64,000 nt of DNA from Fen-1273 sp963748405 (GTDB lineage Bacteria > Bacteroidota > Ignavibacteria > UBA10030 > UBA6906): positions 62,001-126,000 of the forward strand of contig CAVVIT010000004.1 of assembly GCA_963748405.1 (NCBI GenBank). Reading direction: 5' to 3'. The notes beneath the pieces are model-generated. The model did no database searches. It saw only the letters and a list, made by a program, of their open reading frames with translations, and had not been told where the DNA came from. Shown here in pieces: positions 1 to 7,216 of the stretch (within the stretch, counting starts at the first letter, position 1; every line of letters begins with the position of its first letter). Made by a program: the position numbers and the translations under genes.

Positions 1-234
1 CTTGCCGGTGAGCTCCGCACGCCGGGCGTGTGCGTGACGGGGGACGGAGCGGCCAAGGTGCTCGCGTTCCCGGGTGCGCCCCCGTCGCTGCGGCGCGCCG
101 GCGCGGACGCGCTCCGGTGCAGCGCCCGGAGCGTCGCGCTCCTGGGTGAGCGTCAGCTCGAAGCGGGGGAGACGGACGACCCGTCGACACTGGAGCCGCG
201 CTACATCAAGGATTTCTTCCTCAAGACTCGATAA
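1..234 (+). CDS. tsaB: TsaB C-terminal fragment (tRNA t6A biosynthesis), cut by window edge
   Basis: An open frame runs in from the window edge and stops at 232-234, giving the last 77 residues of a protein. It ends in EPRYIKDFF, the tail typical of TsaB/YeaZ, which partners TsaD in making threonylcarbamoyladenosine on tRNA. The N-terminal ASKHA fold lies outside the window, so the call rests on the tail alone. The next gene, accD, starts 13 bases later and is probably co-transcribed. Any C-terminal fragment of a related ASKHA protein would be the alternative. Confidence 0.65.
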   Translation, partial: LAGELRTPGVCVTGDGAAKVLAFPGAPPSLRRAGADALRCSARSVALLGERQLEAGETDDPSTLEPRYIKDFFLKTR

Positions 235-247
235 CGGCGGAGAGACC

Positions 248-1090
248 ATGTCGTGGTTCAAGCGATCCAAGGAAAACATCGCCTCGGAGACCCAGAAGAA
301 GGAGGTCCCGGACGGGCTGTGGACGAAATGCGAGCAATGCGGCGAGATCATCCACCGGATGGAGCTCGAGAAGAACTTCTTCACGTGCGTGAAGTGCAAC
401 GCCCATTTCCGCATCGGGAGCAGGGAATACATCGCCATCATCCTTGACGAGGATTCGTTCAAGGAGCACGACCGGCGGATGCGTTCCGGGGACCCCCTGA
501 AGTTCGCGGATACGAAACGGTACAGGGACAGGATCCCCGAGGCGATAAAGAAGACGAAGCTTCACGACGCCGTCCGGTGGGGGACGGGGACCGTCAACAA
601 GCGTCCCCTCGTGCTGGCGGCGATGGATTTTTCGTTCATCGGCGGGAGCATGGGTTCGGTGGTCGGCGAGAAGATCGGCCGCGCCATCGACCGGGCCTGG
701 AAAACGAAGACGCCTCTTCTGGTGATCTCGGCGAGCGGCGGCGCGAGGATGATGGAAGGAGCGCTCTCGCTCATGCAGATGGCCAAGACGAGCGCGAAGC
801 TGGCGCGCCTGGCGGAAGCGGGTGTGGGGTTCGTTTCCCTCCTTACCGACCCGACGACGGGAGGCGTGACCGCCAGCTACGCGATGCTCGGCGACGTGAT
901 CATCGCCGAGCCGGGGGCGCTCATCGGGTTTGCCGGACCGCGGGTCATCAAGCAGACCATCGGGAAGGACCTTCCCCCGGGATTTCAGAGATCGGAATTC
1001 CTCCTGGAGCACGGGTTCGTCGACATGGTCGTCCACCGGAAGGATATCCGGCAGACGCTGACGCAGATCCTTTCCTACATCGGTTCCTGA
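248..1090 (+). CDS. accD: Acetyl-CoA carboxylase carboxyltransferase subunit beta
   Basis: This 280-residue protein is the beta half of the carboxyltransferase that moves the carboxyl group from carboxybiotin to acetyl-CoA, the first step of fatty-acid synthesis, in the cytoplasm with AccA. The zinc ribbon is complete (C28, C31, C47, C50). The crotonase-fold core follows, with SASGGARMMEG and GFAGPRVI motifs. The length is normal for the family. The ATG at 248 is preferred because it follows GGAGAG and starts just before the zinc ribbon; the frame is open further upstream. No accA is in view. Confidence 0.95.
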   Translation: MSWFKRSKENIASETQKKEVPDGLWTKCEQCGEIIHRMELEKNFFTCVKCNAHFRIGSREYIAIILDEDSFKEHDRRMRSGDPLKFADTKRYRDRIPEAIKKTKLHDAVRWGTGTVNKRPLVLAAMDFSFIGGSMGSVVGEKIGRAIDRAWKTKTPLLVISASGGARMMEGALSLMQMAKTSAKLARLAEAGVGFVSLLTDPTTGGVTASYAMLGDVIIAEPGALIGFAGPRVIKQTIGKDLPPGFQRSEFLLEHGFVDMVVHRKDIRQTLTQILSYIGS

Positions 1091-1114
1091 TCATCCCCCC
1101 CCCGCCCTGAACGC

Positions 1115-1966
1115 ATGAAGACGATCCACGAGCTGCGGCAGATGCAACGGGAGTCGGACGACCTGCGCGCGGCCGGGAAGCGTATCGCCCTGGTCCCCAC
1201 CATGGGGGCGCTCCACGGCGGGCACACGGCGCTGATCCGGGAAGCCCGGAACCGGGGGGATATCGTCGTCGTATCGAACTTCGTCAACCCCTCGCAGTTC
1301 GGCGAAGGGGAAGACTACGGCCGCTATCCCCGGGACATCGAAAGGGATGCACGGATCGTGGCGGAGTCGGGCGGGGATCTCATGTTCGCCCCCGCGGCGG
1401 AGGCGATGTACCCCGGGGGATTTCAAACGTACGTGAACGTGGAGAAGGTGTCGCTCCCGCTCGAGGGGCGCGCCCGTCCCGGGCATTTCCGGGGAGTGGC
1501 GACGGTCGTGGCGAAGCTCTTCAACATCACGCGCCCGCATACGGCGCTCTTCGGGCAGAAGGATGCCCAGCAGGTCGCCGTGATCCGGCGCATGGCGAGC
1601 GACCTCGACATGGGGATTGAAATCGTCGTCGTCCCCACCGTTCGGGAGCAGGACGGCCTTGCCATGAGCTCCCGGAACGCCTACCTCTCGGCCGCGGAGA
1701 GGGCCGAAGCGCCTGTGCTGTACCGTTCCCTGCGGAAGGCGGAGAACGTGATCCGCGCCGGGGAGCGCTCCGCCGCGCGCGTCATCGCGGGCGTGACGTC
1801 GGAGATCACCGGCGGGTCCTCGGCGTCGGTCGAGTACGTCTCCGTCGCCGACGCGGAATCGCTCGACGCCGCCGGCGCGATCACGCCGGGGAAGGAGTAC
1901 CTCGTATCGCTGGCGGCGAGGTTCGGCTCGACCCGGCTCATCGACAACATCCTTATCAGGCTCTGA
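1115..1966 (+). CDS. panC: Pantothenate synthetase
   Basis: A 283-residue pantoate-beta-alanine ligase that adenylates pantoate and couples it to beta-alanine, giving pantothenate for coenzyme A. The nucleotide-binding PTMGALHGGH (residues 28-37), the NPSQFG stretch, FGQKDAQQ and SSRNAYLS are all in place. It is full length and lies 24 bases after accD and 7 bases before the next gene, so the three are probably one transcript. Nothing looks damaged. Confidence 0.95.
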   Translation: MKTIHELRQMQRESDDLRAAGKRIALVPTMGALHGGHTALIREARNRGDIVVVSNFVNPSQFGEGEDYGRYPRDIERDARIVAESGGDLMFAPAAEAMYPGGFQTYVNVEKVSLPLEGRARPGHFRGVATVVAKLFNITRPHTALFGQKDAQQVAVIRRMASDLDMGIEIVVVPTVREQDGLAMSSRNAYLSAAERAEAPVLYRSLRKAENVIRAGERSAARVIAGVTSEITGGSSASVEYVSVADAESLDAAGAITPGKEYLVSLAARFGSTRLIDNILIRL

Positions 1967-1973
1967 CTCGCGC

Positions 1974-2726
1974 ATGGATTCCAGGCTTGCCGTCGTCGTG
2001 ATGGCCGCAGGGAAGGGGACGCGGATGAACAACCCTTCGGTGGCCAAGGTGATGTATACGATCAACGATCGTCCGTTGGTCGGCTGGGTGGTGGATCTCG
2101 CGGCGCGGCTGGATTCGTCGCGCACCGTCGTCGTCGTGGGATGGCAGAAGGACTCCGTGATCGGCCATCTCGCCCGGACGCATCCCGCCGTCGTGTGCGT
2201 GGAGCAGAACCCGCAGCTCGGCACGGGGCACGCCGTGATGCAGGCGGAAAAGGAGCTTCGCGGTTTCACGGGGGACGTCCTGGTGCTTTCGGGGGACGTG
2301 CCGATGCTGACGCACAGGACGACGCGTGCGCTCATCGACAGCCACCGGTCGAACGGCGCGGCGGCGACGGTCCTGACGGCCGTCCTCGACGACGCCACCG
2401 GGTACGGACGGATCATCCGCGAGCCGGGGGGAGCCGTCTCCGGGATCGTCGAGCAGAAGGACGCGACGGAGGAGCAGCGCGCGATCCGGGAGATCAATTC
2501 GGGTATCTACGTGTTCGACGCCGGGAGCCTCTTTGAAGGCCTGCGCCACATCACGACCGACAATGCCCAGCGGGAATACTACCTCACGGACGTCGTCCGC
2601 CACCTCTGGCGGAACAAACACCCCGTGTCGGCTGTTATTGCAGATGACCCCCTCGAGGTGGGGGGGATCAATACGCCCGCCCAGCTCGATGAAGCGCGCA
2701 GGATCCTGGCGGACGGGGGGAGTTGA
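1974..2726 (+). CDS. GlmU-type sugar nucleotidyltransferase, single domain
   Basis: A 250-residue protein with the NTP-transferase signature AAGKGTRM (residues 11-18) and the GlmU-like stretch LGTGHAV. It corresponds to the N-terminal uridylyltransferase half of GlmU; the left-handed beta-helix acetyltransferase half is absent. It probably makes UDP-GlcNAc or a related NDP-sugar from the sugar-1-phosphate. Full bifunctional GlmU would be about 450 residues, so this is a stand-alone pyrophosphorylase or one part of a split system. Its stop codon (2724-2726) lies inside the -35 box of the next gene's promoter. Confidence 0.8.
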   Translation: MDSRLAVVVMAAGKGTRMNNPSVAKVMYTINDRPLVGWVVDLAARLDSSRTVVVVGWQKDSVIGHLARTHPAVVCVEQNPQLGTGHAVMQAEKELRGFTGDVLVLSGDVPMLTHRTTRALIDSHRSNGAAATVLTAVLDDATGYGRIIREPGGAVSGIVEQKDATEEQRAIREINSGIYVFDAGSLFEGLRHITTDNAQREYYLTDVVRHLWRNKHPVSAVIADDPLEVGGINTPAQLDEARRILADGGS

Positions 2727-2751
2727 CAATCTGCACCGTTTTCTGTATCAT
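2723..2751 (+). promoter_or_regulatory. Promoter for the small exported protein at 2776
   Basis: TTGACA (2723-2728) is followed after exactly 17 bases by TATCAT (2746-2751). The -35 box overlaps the stop codon of the upstream nucleotidyltransferase gene. The start would fall near 2758, leaving a leader of under 20 bases that carries GAGGAGG ahead of the ATG at 2776. The same spacing recurs at six other sites in this window. Confidence 0.6.
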
Positions 2752-2775
2752 GCTGAGGAGCGTGAGGAGGTGAAC

Positions 2776-3273
2776 ATGAAATCTCTGTCGAGTGCGGTCG
2801 TTGTGTGCCTTCTGGTCTGTGCCGCCTGCGGTGCGCGGGCCCAGTTCAAGCCCGATGCCGCACACCCGTCGGAGGAATCCGGCGGGCTCATCACGCAGCC
2901 GCCGTCCACCGTGCTGTTCGGCTGGTTCGACCCGAGCAAGTTTTCGATGCACCACAGCGTCGAGTTTTCCTACCAGGCGTTCGCCGGCGGGGGGATGTCC
3001 CTGGGGACATATACGAATTCGATGGCGTACCGGTTTGCCGATAATCTGAACGCGCGGGCGGACGTGAGCATGAGCTTCATGCCGACGAACTCGTTCTCGT
3101 CGTTCGCCGGGAAGGGCTCGAGCAATTTCAGCGGCATTTACCTGAGGGACGCCCAGATCAACTACAAGCCGCTGGACAATCTCCAGGTTCAGCTCCAGTA
3201 CAGCCAGCTCCCGTACGGATCGTACTACTATTCCCCCTTTTACAACCCGATGTTCCGGGAGAACGGCTTCTGA
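2776..3273 (+). CDS. Small exported protein, possibly outer-membrane associated
   Basis: A 165-residue protein of unknown function. Residues 1-22 form a clear signal peptide ending ARAQ. The mature part is rich in aromatic, Ser and Gly residues with alternating hydrophobic stretches, as seen in short outer-membrane beta-strand proteins. ATG 2776 follows GAGGAGGTG, an almost ideal ribosome site. It has its own promoter and a terminator-like hairpin after the stop, so it looks monocistronic. I cannot assign a family. Confidence 0.7.
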   Translation: MKSLSSAVVVCLLVCAACGARAQFKPDAAHPSEESGGLITQPPSTVLFGWFDPSKFSMHHSVEFSYQAFAGGGMSLGTYTNSMAYRFADNLNARADVSMSFMPTNSFSSFAGKGSSNFSGIYLRDAQINYKPLDNLQVQLQYSQLPYGSYYYSPFYNPMFRENGF

Positions 3274-3324
3274 CACAACGATACCCGCATACGTCTGACA
3301 TATGCAGGGTTGCGCAGTACTGTG

Positions 3325-3365
3325 AAAGCCGGGAATGCCCCTGGGAGGGGGCCCGTCCCGGCTTT
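3325..3365 (+). terminator. Hairpin terminator after the 2776 gene
   Basis: AAAGCCGGGA (3325-3334) pairs with TCCCGGCTTT (3356-3365) as a perfect 10-bp stem. The loop between them can itself fold as GCCCC/GGGGC. Only a weak T run follows, so termination may be partial. Confidence 0.6.
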
Positions 3366-3391
3366 GTCGTTCGGACCCATTGAAGGTGAAC

Positions 3392-3871
3392 GTGGCGCGC
3401 CCAGCGAATCCCTCCGGCCGGCCTGCTTCAGCACGGAAAGACCCCCGCACGATCGTCCTCGACGTCATCATCGGCGCCCTCGCGCTCCTCGTGGCGATCC
3501 TCGCATGGTCGCTCGTGAGCCGGACGATATTCCGGCCGCCGGTCGATCCCGCCAGGTCGTCCCCGTCGGCACCGGGAACGATCCAGCTCGACGTCCTCAA
3601 CGGCTGCGGGCTCCCGGGGGCGGGAACCTCGCTGACGGCGTACCTCCGCGCCCGCGGGTTCGATGTCGTGGAGTACAGGAACTACAGGAACTTCGACGTC
3701 CGTGAATCGCTCGTGATCGACAGGGCGGGGAACAGGGAGAACGCGGAGAAGGTGGCGTACGCGCTCGGTATCCGGAAGTCGAACATCATCGAGCAGATCA
3801 ACCAGGACTACTACGTGGATGTCTCGGTGCTCGTCGGCCGCGACTATCCGACGCTCAAACCATCACAATAG
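3392..3871 (+). CDS. Membrane-anchored LytR_C domain protein
   Basis: About 159 residues. A basic N-terminus is followed by one membrane helix (VLDVIIGALALLVAILAWSL). A periplasmic LytR C-terminal-type domain (LDVLNGCG through VLVGRDY) comes next. This domain occurs alone or after LytR-CpsA-Psr domains and its function is unclear. GTG 3392 is chosen because an ATG at 3335 would lie inside the upstream hairpin; GTG 3386 is also possible. It sits 12 bases before rsfS, a common pairing in this phylum. Confidence 0.7.
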   Translation: MARPANPSGRPASARKDPRTIVLDVIIGALALLVAILAWSLVSRTIFRPPVDPARSSPSAPGTIQLDVLNGCGLPGAGTSLTAYLRARGFDVVEYRNYRNFDVRESLVIDRAGNRENAEKVAYALGIRKSNIIEQINQDYYVDVSVLVGRDYPTLKPSQ

Positions 3872-3883
3872 GGGAAGCGCGCA

Positions 3884-4339
3884 TTGAAATCACAGGTACT
3901 CGCACACGCCATCGCCGGGCTGGCGCTGACGAAGAAAGCCGCCGATGTTGTGATCATGGATCTGCGGGGACTCACGACGATGACCGACTTCTTCGTCGTC
4001 TGTTCCGCGGATTCCGATGTGCAGATTCGTGCCATTGCCGACGCCGTGGATGACGGGATGGAGGAGAAGGGTTCCGGCCCCTGGCACAGGGAGTCGGGCA
4101 GCTCGAACTGGGTGCTGCTGGATTTCGTCGACGTCGTCGTCCACATCTTCCACAGGAACACCCGGGGCTTCTACAACCTGGAGAAGCTCTGGGGCGATGC
4201 AAAGATCAGCCGGGCTGACGACGCCGCGCCCCGCAAGGCGCCGGCGCGCAAAACCTCCCGCGCGAAGACCGGGACAACGACCAGGGTCAGGAAGAGTGCG
4301 AAGACGGAGCGTGCCGGGAAGAAGAAAGCGCGCGCATGA
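3884..4339 (+). CDS. rsfS: Ribosomal silencing factor RsfS with a basic tail
   Basis: Residues 1-107 match RsfS (Iojap/DUF143), which binds ribosomal protein uL14 and blocks subunit joining during starvation. Seen here are VVIMDLRGLTTMTDFFVVCS and the WVLLDFVDVVVHIF core. An extra tail of about 40 residues rich in Lys, Arg and Ala follows. This is absent from most RsfS proteins and may contact rRNA. Start is TTG 3884 after AGGGGAAG. The stop overlaps argS as ATGA, so the two are translationally coupled. Confidence 0.9.
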   Translation: MKSQVLAHAIAGLALTKKAADVVIMDLRGLTTMTDFFVVCSADSDVQIRAIADAVDDGMEEKGSGPWHRESGSSNWVLLDFVDVVVHIFHRNTRGFYNLEKLWGDAKISRADDAAPRKAPARKTSRAKTGTTTRVRKSAKTERAGKKKARA

Positions 4340-5970
4340 AAGCGTACCTGAGGGAGAAAGTCACCGCGGCGCTCGCGGCGATGGGCGTGACGCCCGCTGC
4401 GGCGGTCTCGTTTGAAAAGCCGAGGCAGGCCGGGCACGGCGACCTGACGACGAACGTCGCGATGATCGTCGCAAAAGGGATGGGGCGGCCGGGCCGCGAC
4501 GTCGCCGCCGACATCGTTGCCCGGCTCGATACCGACCCCTCGCTCATCGCGGGCGTCGGGGTCGCGGGACCCGGGTTCATCAATTTTTCGTTCACGGGAA
4601 CCTACTATCTCCGCCAGCTCGAGGAGCTTGTCCGCTCCGGCGACGCGTACGGGCGCTCGTCGCTCGGTGCGGGGAAGAAGGTGCAGGTCGAGTTCGTCAG
4701 CGCCAACCCGACGGGGCCGCTCACGGTGGGCCACGGCCGCGGGGCGGTCTTCGGGGACACCGTCGCCCGGATGCTGGAGTGGACCGGGCACGACGTCGAG
4801 CGCGAATACTACTTCAACAACGCGGGGCGGCAGATGCGGATCCTGGGGGATTCGGTGCGCCACCGCTACCTCGAGCTCCTCGGGGACGCATTGCCGTTTC
4901 CCGACGATTACTACCAGGGGGACTATATCCGGGACATCGCCCGGCACCTCCTTGATGCGCACGGCGGGGGGCTGCGCGCGGAGCCGGCGGAAGGAAAGTT
5001 CAAAGAGCAGGCGGAAACCGAGATATTCGCCGACATCAAAAAGACGCTCGGCGCGCTGGGGATCGTCTTCGGCTCGTTCTACAACGAGAACTGGCTCTAC
5101 GAGCAGGGGAAGATCAGGGAGGTCATCGACGAGCTGAGGGCGAAGGATCTGGCCTACGACAGCGAGGGGGCGGTCTGGTTCAGGACGTCCGCCCTGGGCC
5201 TCGAAAAAGACAAGGTGATCGTCAAGAGCACGGGGGAGCCGACGTACCGGCTCCCGGACATCGCGTACCACCGTGAGAAGTTCCGCCGCGGGTTCGACCT
5301 GATGATCGACGTGTTCGGCGCGGACCACATCGCGACGTTCCCCGACGTCCTTGCGGCCCTCAAGGCGCTCGGGCTCGATGAACGCCGCGTGACGGTCCTG
5401 ATCCATCAGTTCGTCACGATACTGCAGGACGGCGAAGTCGTGAAGATGTCGACGCGCAAAGCGAATTTCATCACGCTCGACGAGCTCATCGAACAGGTGG
5501 GGGCCGACGTGGTCCGCTATTTCTTCCTGATGCGGACGATCTCCAGCCACCTGAACTTCGACCTGGGGCTCGCCCGGAAGCACTCCGACGAGAACCCCGT
5601 CTTCTATCTCCAGTACGCGTACGCCAGGATCTGCAGCATACTCCGCTATGCGACGGACACCCCTGGCGCCGACCCCCGCGCGGGGTTCGATGCGGCCCTC
5701 CTCTCGACGGCGTCGGAAACCGACCTCATCAGGACGCTTCTTCTCTTTCCGGAGACACTGGAGTCGTGCGCCCTGGCCTACGAGCCGCACCGGCTCGCCG
5801 ACTACCTCCAGGGGGTCGCCACGGCGTTTCACAGGTTTTACCATGAATGCCGCGTCGTGACGGAGGACGTGCCGCTGACGCGCTCGCGCCTCGCGCTCAG
5901 CCAGGCGGCACGGTGCGTTCTCAGGAACGGGTGCACCGTTCTCGGCATTTCCGCACCCGAGCAGATGTAA
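4336..5970 (+). CDS. argS: Arginyl-tRNA synthetase
   Basis: A 544-residue class I synthetase charging tRNA-Arg. The N-terminal Add-1 domain occupies roughly residues 1-85. The HIGH-equivalent is GHGRG (132-136) after SANPTGPLTV, and the KMSK-equivalent is KMSTR (370-374). A helical anticodon-binding domain follows and the protein ends in VLGISAPEQM. Many relatives have KMSTRKG where this one has KMSTRKA. The start overlaps rsfS by four bases. Confidence 0.95.
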   Translation: MKAYLREKVTAALAAMGVTPAAAVSFEKPRQAGHGDLTTNVAMIVAKGMGRPGRDVAADIVARLDTDPSLIAGVGVAGPGFINFSFTGTYYLRQLEELVRSGDAYGRSSLGAGKKVQVEFVSANPTGPLTVGHGRGAVFGDTVARMLEWTGHDVEREYYFNNAGRQMRILGDSVRHRYLELLGDALPFPDDYYQGDYIRDIARHLLDAHGGGLRAEPAEGKFKEQAETEIFADIKKTLGALGIVFGSFYNENWLYEQGKIREVIDELRAKDLAYDSEGAVWFRTSALGLEKDKVIVKSTGEPTYRLPDIAYHREKFRRGFDLMIDVFGADHIATFPDVLAALKALGLDERRVTVLIHQFVTILQDGEVVKMSTRKANFITLDELIEQVGADVVRYFFLMRTISSHLNFDLGLARKHSDENPVFYLQYAYARICSILRYATDTPGADPRAGFDAALLSTASETDLIRTLLLFPETLESCALAYEPHRLADYLQGVATAFHRFYHECRVVTEDVPLTRSRLALSQAARCVLRNGCTVLGISAPEQM

Positions 5971-6080
5971 GGGCGTCCCCGCCGGGGGCGCGGCGAGTGA
6001 CCACTGTCACCAACGATTTTGCGCACCGGCTGTACATTACGTACCACACGCTCTTTTCCAGCCATCCCAGGGAGGTAGGA

Positions 6081-7097
6081 ATGATGCATACCGACGAGGT
6101 CGCCGTTTCCCTTCAACGGGGGACGGTCGCAGCACCCGCCGGAAGCACCCGCGTCGAGGAACCCGTCTTCATAAGCCAGAGTGAGACCATACGGGAGCTG
6201 CGCTCGCGCATCAGCCTTGTGGCGAGGTCCGAGGCCTCCGTTCTCATCACGGGAGAAAGCGGCACGGGAAAAGAAGTCATCGCCCGCCTCATCCACTACA
6301 GCGGCCCGAGGGTCGAAAACGCGTTCATTGCCGTCAACTGCGCGGCAATGCCGAGGGACGTCGTCGATAACGAGCTGTTCGGGCACGAAAAGGAGGCGTT
6401 CACGGGCGCCACGTCGAAGCGGTCGGGATGCTTCGAAATGGCCGACCGGGGGACGCTGTTCCTCGACGAGGTGGCGGAGATGCACCCTGGCTCGCAGGCT
6501 AAGCTCCTGCGCGCCATCGAGTCGAAGGCCTTCCGCCGGCTCGGGGGGAAGGACGAGGTCCACGTCGACGTCCGGATCACGGCGGCCACGAACCGCGACG
6601 TTACTTCGTCGATACGGGGAGGGGACCTGAGAGAAGACCTCTACTACCGGCTCAGCGTGATCGAACTCCACATCCCGCCGCTGCGGGAGCGGCGTGAAGA
6701 CATCCCGCTCCTTGCGGATCATTACTTCACGTCGTTTGCACGCAAATACGGCACCCCGCGGAAACAGTTCACCGGGGGGAGCATGGAAATCCTGATGGCG
6801 TACGACTGGCCCGGCAACGTGCGCGAGTTCAAGAACATGATGGAGCGGACTGTCCTCGTCTGTCCCTCGGAAGAGGTGGAACCGCGCTTTCTCCCCGAAC
6901 GCGTCCTTGCGGTCTCATCGCGGAGGACGAGCGTGGTGGAGATACCCCTGGGGACGACGCTCGATGAGGCGGGAAGGCTGATCATCCTGCAGACGCTCGC
7001 CGCGGCGGGGGGAAACAAGTCGCGCGCGGCGAAGATGCTCGGCATCAGCCGCAAGGCCCTGTACGACAGGCTCCGCTCGTACGGCACGCCTGCATAG
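6081..7097 (+). CDS. Sigma-54-dependent activator, AAA+ plus Fis HTH, no receiver
   Basis: A 338-residue enhancer-binding-type protein. There is a short N-terminus without a sensory domain. The AAA+ domain has Walker A GESGTGKE (58-65), a loop-1 motif reading EAFTGA (105-110), Walker B GTLFLDE (124-130) and WPGNVREF. It ends in a Fis-type helix-turn-helix (NKSRAAKMLGISRKALYDRL). The start at 6081 follows GGAGGTAGGA; in-frame upstream codons have no such site. Canonical activators have GAFTGA, so the Gly-to-Glu change in the sigma-54 contact loop is notable. With no receiver, it may be controlled by its level or a partner. Its targets are unknown, but EPS promoters are reasonable candidates. 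Confidence 0.85.
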   Translation: MMHTDEVAVSLQRGTVAAPAGSTRVEEPVFISQSETIRELRSRISLVARSEASVLITGESGTGKEVIARLIHYSGPRVENAFIAVNCAAMPRDVVDNELFGHEKEAFTGATSKRSGCFEMADRGTLFLDEVAEMHPGSQAKLLRAIESKAFRRLGGKDEVHVDVRITAATNRDVTSSIRGGDLREDLYYRLSVIELHIPPLRERREDIPLLADHYFTSFARKYGTPRKQFTGGSMEILMAYDWPGNVREFKNMMERTVLVCPSEEVEPRFLPERVLAVSSRRTSVVEIPLGTTLDEAGRLIILQTLAAAGGNKSRAAKMLGISRKALYDRLRSYGTPA

Positions 7098-7128
7098 CCC
7101 CGGCGGATTGCCCCGCGGGGAAGAGACG

Positions 7129-7167
7129 GCACGGCCCCGGTTCCTGGCGTGGAAACCGGGGCCGTGC
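7129..7167 (+). terminator. Strong hairpin between convergent genes
   Basis: GCACGGCCCCGGTT (7129-7142) and AACCGGGGCCGTGC (7154-7167) form a perfect 14-bp stem with an 11-base loop, followed on the plus strand by TGTTTT. It lies between the ends of the plus-strand activator and the minus-strand GH18 gene and may serve both. Confidence 0.85.
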
Positions 7168-7216
7168 TGTTTTCCGCCCGTGCGAACCCGCGGGAGGAGC
7201 GTGAGGATCCCCACCC

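Noticed and set aside
4171..5844. Long open frames antisense to argS and many other genes
   Set aside because: They are the usual result of high G+C at third positions; proteins are rich in Arg, Pro and Val with no domains, and the sense genes are certain.
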